Positions 60,340 to 64,000 of a stretch of 64,000 nt of DNA are shown here, one piece after another. The stretch is from Immersiella caudata (taxonomy: Eukaryota > Ascomycota > Sordariomycetes > Sordariales > Lasiosphaeriaceae). The notes under the pieces are model-generated. The model saw nothing but the letters and a program-made list of their open reading frames with translations. It made no database searches and was not told where the DNA came from. A program made the position numbers and the translations under genes. The DNA is taken from NCBI GenBank assembly GCA_030512335.1, contig JAULSU010000001.1, forward strand, positions 6,014,001 through 6,078,000. Direction: 5' to 3'. How positions within the stretch are numbered: the stretch's first letter is position 1; each line of letters starts with the position of its first letter.

Positions 60340-60906
60340 ATGGCAGACCCTCTCAGCATCGCCGTCTCGGTCACAGCCCTGGTGGCCACAGCAAGAAAGA
60401 TTTACGCAGGCCTCACTGTCTTGGTGGGTGGGGTCAAGGATGCTGCGGAAAACATTGAGGGCGCGCTTGTCGCTGTAGGACAGATGAGAACGGCGCTCAT
60501 CGAGGTAAAGGAGTTGATCAACGCCGTTGACACGCTGCCGCCAGAGAGGAAAGCCCCCAGTCATCGACGACTTCGCTCCCGAGGCGAGGGTCCGGGGCCC
60601 TTCTGGAAGTCGTCTTGGGTGTACAGGCGCGTTCGCTCCAATGAGTGCATGTATGATCTTTCCATCTCAAGCTACACCTTCCGGGCGGGTGCATGGAGTA
60701 TTCTCTCAGGGCTGAGTCTGAGCGATATTTCGATCATTTCGATATTTCGTTTGTCCGTCACATTGGACGACATCAATCGCATCGGGCCCAGCTTGACATC
60801 CAGCAGCTTGCTCTCCAGTCCTGAAAAGAGTTGCCAAAACCACGGCTTCTTTGTACAACCGACAAGACTGCTATTAATCAGAGTCATGAAGCAGGCGAAG
60901 GAGTGA
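60340..60906 (+). CDS. fragment with fungal STAND/NLR-type N-terminal (Fungal_N-like) domain
   Basis: Open frame of 188 aa starting MADPLSIAVSVTALVATARK. Residues 1-70 (then VGGVKDAAENIEGALVAVGQ and LINAVDTLPPERKA) match the helical N-terminal module found on many fungal NACHT/ankyrin proteins and on stand-alone proteins. In relatives the helix bundle continues for another 100-150 residues. Here the frame loses resemblance after ERKA, and scattered family-like pieces appear in other frames (for example RYFDHFDISFV near 60735). I therefore think the gene is frameshifted or truncated. The last codons could alternatively be spliced to the GTPase-like exons that follow. Function in relatives is mostly unknown; some act in non-self recognition. 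Confidence 0.5.
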   Translation: MADPLSIAVSVTALVATARKIYAGLTVLVGGVKDAAENIEGALVAVGQMRTALIEVKELINAVDTLPPERKAPSHRRLRSRGEGPGPFWKSSWVYRRVRSNECMYDLSISSYTFRAGAWSILSGLSLSDISIISIFRLSVTLDDINRIGPSLTSSSLLSSPEKSCQNHGFFVQPTRLLLIRVMKQAKE

Positions 60907-61660
60907 AGCCGGTGCTGGATGTGGCCTCCAAAGAGGGCCAGAACTGAATCTTGGTCAACGCCTTGTCCGTGACGAGGAGCACATATAGTGTAGAATTGCT
61001 CACAACGAAGCACGTGCGGCCAATTCAACTCCAGGGTGATTTCCCGGCCTCTTCTTGCTAACTTTGCTCTCAGAATTGTAGTGGTGGGAGATAGATACAT
61101 TAGAAAGACCAAGTTCATCCTCACCTACGTTACCCAACACCGTTCTGAGTACCAGAGCGCTGTCACAGTGCTCGAGCACTACCTGCTGAAACCCCGTGAG
61201 TCGTCAGCCCACAGGAATATGAATATAAATGCCAGCTGGCAAGTCCACCTACAGGGTTGGTGATACCCACTCATTGCTGGTTTTCGATACGACTGGACTG
61301 GAAGGCTATGAAGGCCTGAGGCCGTTCATCAACCAACAGACAGATGTCTTCATTGCCTGTGGTCTGATAGGAAACCCTTCCTCGTTGAAGAATTTTGAGA
61401 CCAACTGGTTGTACGAAATCCGGCGAGCCGGTCGCGATGTACCCGTCATTTTCGTTGGCCTGAGAGACCCAAACAGCTGCCCGATGCGTGTCACAGTTGT
61501 TGATGTAGATGAGTGGGAAATAGAACAGTACAGAGCGTTTGGTGGGAAATTGGAGCGAGAGATCTCAGGTGTGAAGTATATGGAGAACACCATCGGAAGC
61601 TGCTCGGCCGTCGAGGCTGTGTTCGATGAGGTCTGCGCGAGTCCCAGCACGAAAGGTTGA
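60886..61660 (+). CDS. degenerate Rho/Cdc42-like GTPase, first exon uncertain
   Basis: Exons 61074-61195 and 61236-61660 encode RIVVVGDRYIRKTKFILTYV, EYQSAVTVLEHYLLKP, LLVFDTTGLEGYEGLRPFIN then QQTDVFIACGLIGNPSSLKN, NWLYEIRRAGRDVPVIFVGL and EISGVKYMENTIGSCSAVEA. These align in order with G1, switch I, G3, helix 3, G4 and G5 of Rho GTPases. Key residues are altered: G1 GDGxxGK is GDRYIRK, G3 DTAGQ is DTTGL, G4 TKxD is LRDP, and there is no C-terminal CAAX. A short first exon (60886-60902) ending MKQAKE keeps frame across a 171-nt intron with branch-like GCTAAC and TTTGCTCTCAG, giving 187 aa. The second intron is only 40 nt. GTP binding is doubtful; a pseudo-GTPase or decaying gene is likely. 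Confidence 0.55.
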
Positions 61661-62358
61661 AGTTGCTGCTGACCGCGAACCCTAGGCAATAGTGGCGGCC
61701 CTGAGAACTGGGTGCCCTGCAAATGGCAGGAAGAGAAGGTGGAGTTGGGCACCGAGCCCTACCGAAGCGCCCGACCTTCGAAGGGTGAGCATGTGGGACG
61801 CCGACCAGGGTCCAAGAGATGCTGTGGTCGCTTGAAGATGCAATGATTCTTATCGGACTCGACAAAAGCGTCACGGCGAAGAAATATGACCTCTTACCCG
61901 AAGAGAACTCAGGTCGTTTTCGTGGCGGAGGGATACCGCCGTCGGGGTTCGCGCCTTTGGAAGTGTGTCTAGTCGCTTGCATGCCCCGCTCCTTCCACCT
62001 CTCCGTTTGAGGCGCCGCTTAGCGCTGGGCTCTCCAATAACTTCCATTATTGTTATCTGCTTCGACTGGCGAGCACGGCAGCAATGGGGTGTAAGCTGAG
62101 GTGATGAACGATTGCCGGCACTCGCGTGGTTGCATCCGGACCCCACAGTTCCAACTGTTCCCCCGCCGGGCCGAGACGATGGGCCGTTCCGGACGCATGT
62201 CGGGTCCGCCGTCGGCGCTTTTCGGGTTTGGTCACCCAGTCCGCTATTTAAATTGGCCCCGAGAGATACTCGACCGAGCAGCGTGTGGGTTCGTGCTCGA
62301 TTTTATTCGGTCAACCAGCTCCTAGCCCAATACCGATAATTTTGCTAGTTTTCTCACG
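61661..62358. other. intergenic, amidase promoter region
   Basis: No gene seen. A TATA-like element precedes the amidase start. Confidence 0.45.
62245..62252 (+). promoter_or_regulatory. possible TATA box of the amidase gene
   Basis: TATTTAAA about 107 bp before the ATG at 62359, in otherwise GC-richer sequence. Position fits, but no experimental evidence is available. Confidence 0.35.
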
Positions 62359-64000
62359 ATGAGAGTAGCCTCAAGAGGACCCGGCGGTCTGACGATCGCG
62401 CTATCGGCATGGCTATCGATATCTCAATCGCCAGCCTGGGCCCTACTCGAGCCTTTCGATGTCCGCGAGGCCTCTATCGACAGCATCCACATGGCTCTCT
62501 TCACAGGAATGGCGACTTGCCGAGGCATAGTCTCCTCCTTTATCTCCCGGATTGAGAAATTCAACCCCATTATCAACGCCATCATCTCATTGAACGCCGA
62601 ATCCTTGTCCACTGCCGACCAGATCGACTTACAGATTGCGGCAGGCAACAAGACCGGCGCCTTGCTCTGCATACCGTAAGTGGAACCTTGAAATCGAAGT
62701 GACTTTCTTCCCGGCTTTTTGATCTGATGGCCGGGAGCCTGAGGGGAAGTTTTGCTCCTGAGATAACAGAACATTTCCCAAAGAGGATACAATGAGTTGA
62801 TATTTGCCGTAGCGTCCTTCTGAAAGACAATTACGATGCAGCCGGAATGGCAACGACTGGGGGCTTGCCGGGCCTTAGCCAACAACCGGCCCGTCTCGGA
62901 CGCTCCGACGGTGAAGGCCCTGAGGGACGCCGGTTCCATCATTCTCGGAAAGGCAAACCTCCACGAGCTGGCGCTGGAGGGCATATCTGTCTCATCATTC
63001 GGAGGGCAAACCATTAAACCCTATGACCTTAGTCGGACCCCCGGAGGAAGCAGTGGTGGCTCCGGCGCCGTAATCGCTGCCAACTTGGCTGTCTTTGCCA
63101 CCGGAACTGACACTGTCAACTCGCTCAGAAGCCCTGCGAGCGCCAACTCCTTGTTCAGCTTCCGTCCCACGAGGGGGCTGATCTCCCGTGCTGGCGTCAT
63201 ACCGGTTAGCCATACCCAGGATGCAGTCGGCGCCATGGCTCGCAACCTAAAGGACCTGGCTGTCACGCTGACCGTCATGTCGACCATTGGCTACGACCCT
63301 CGAGATGATGCAACGGCAGACATCCCACCTGGGGTGCAAGGAAAGGACTATTCCGCTTCACTGCACGGCGCAAGCCTGAAGGGCCTGCGCCTCGGACTGT
63401 TAGATGGGTTCTTCAACTACAACCCATCTGCCGAAACAACACCTGTCAATGATGCCATGAACATCATGGTCTCTCAGCTAGCTGTGGCAGGAGCCGTAGT
63501 GGTCAACATCACGGAAACCACATACAATGCCCTGGCCATTGCAGCCGCGTTGGATGTCCAAAGTTACGAATATCGAGAACTTCTCAACGGCTACCTGGCT
63601 GGACCAGGTGCTGACGGCTCACCCCGACCCACAAGCTTCAGCGAAATCTACGAAAGCGGCGAGTTTCTTGTGCTTCCATCACAGTACGAGTACGTCAAGT
63701 CATCGGCCGTCTCCTCAACTAGCAACTCTAGCTACTTCACAACCCAGCGCGGTATCCAAAACCTGACGCAAGCCCTTCAAACTACGTTCTTGGCCAACAA
63801 TCTTGACGCCATTATCTACCCCGAACAAAAAAACTTGGCAGTTAAGATTGGCTCCCCGTCGCAGAGCGGACGCAACGGCATTCTTGCGGCGTTGACAGGA
63901 TATCCTGTCATTGTGGTCCCCGTCGGGATTTCTCCTCCATCCAAGGACGCACCGATTGGTGTTCCGATGGGCATGGAGATCCTTGGTCGCCCGTGGAGCG
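62359..64000 (+). CDS. amidase-signature enzyme, 3' end outside the window, one apparent +1 frameshift
   Basis: Exon 1 (62359-62675) encodes a signal-like N-terminus and IEKFNPIINAIISLN. The intron 62676-62812 (GTAAGT...TAG) leads to CIPVLLKDNYDAAGMATTGG, with the catalytic Lys in LLKDN. At about 62861 the sequence GGGGGCTTGCC has one base more than the family frame needs. After it the frame continues as CRALANNRPVSDAPTVKALR, SRTPGGSSGGSGAVIAAN (cis-Ser), then GTDTVNSLRSPASANSLFSF (nucleophile Ser) and on to the window edge without a stop. Amidases of this group hydrolyse amides through a Ser-cisSer-Lys triad, and the signal-like start suggests secretion. The single shift could be a sequencing error or a recent inactivating mutation. 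Substrate unknown. Confidence 0.8.

Overview
The window looks like nuclear DNA of a filamentous ascomycete (Pezizomycotina, probably a sordariomycete). The evidence is gene content and architecture: RNase P Rpr2, DASH subunit Hsk3, an SIN/MEN kinase of the Dbf2/Sid2 type, CENP-O, Ipi1, a CFEM-like GPI protein, 40-80 nt GT-AG introns with CTAAC-like branch sites, an intron-bearing tRNA-Thr, and CT-rich leaders. The species cannot be named from this sequence. All exon joins below were made by hand from reading frame, splice signals and remembered family conservation. No search was run.

Layout. 0-9 kb: an rpr2 gene, a tiny three-exon hsk3 gene, tRNA-Val(AAC), and a ketopantoate-reductase-like protein with a long Pro-rich tail. 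9-19 kb: a gene-poor stretch of about 10 kb with only tRNA-Thr(TGT) near its end. 19-26.5 kb: an MFS transporter, WBP11, and dbf2 divergent from WBP11. 27-31 kb: an accessory island made of a 2-kb imperfect palindrome with AT-rich outer and central parts, then an HNH-type nuclease gene broken by several frameshifts. 33-36 kb: two secreted-protein genes, a CFEM-like GPI protein and a CREG/flavin-barrel protein. 36.8-52.6 kb: a dense housekeeping block with a large protein of unknown function, a Roadblock light chain divergent from ipi1, a possible small gene, a DEAD-box helicase with a GC-AG intron, an acetyl-CoA transporter and CENP-O. 52.6-64 kb: sparse again, with a Pro-rich GPI protein, an MFSD10-like transporter, a STAND-type N-terminal fragment beside a degenerate Rho-like GTPase, and the first part of an amidase carrying one frameshift.

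Themes. Genes for mitosis and cytokinesis (hsk3, dbf2, CENP-O, Roadblock) and for RNA and ribosome metabolism (rpr2, WBP11, ipi1, the helicase) are interspersed, each with its own promoter. There is no sign of a biosynthetic cluster. The most unusual parts are the foldback repeat with the adjoining HNH pseudogene, and the Fungal_N/Rho-like pair near 60-61.7 kb. Neither can be called a new system on this evidence. The second is the better candidate for follow-up because a splice joining the two would keep the frame.
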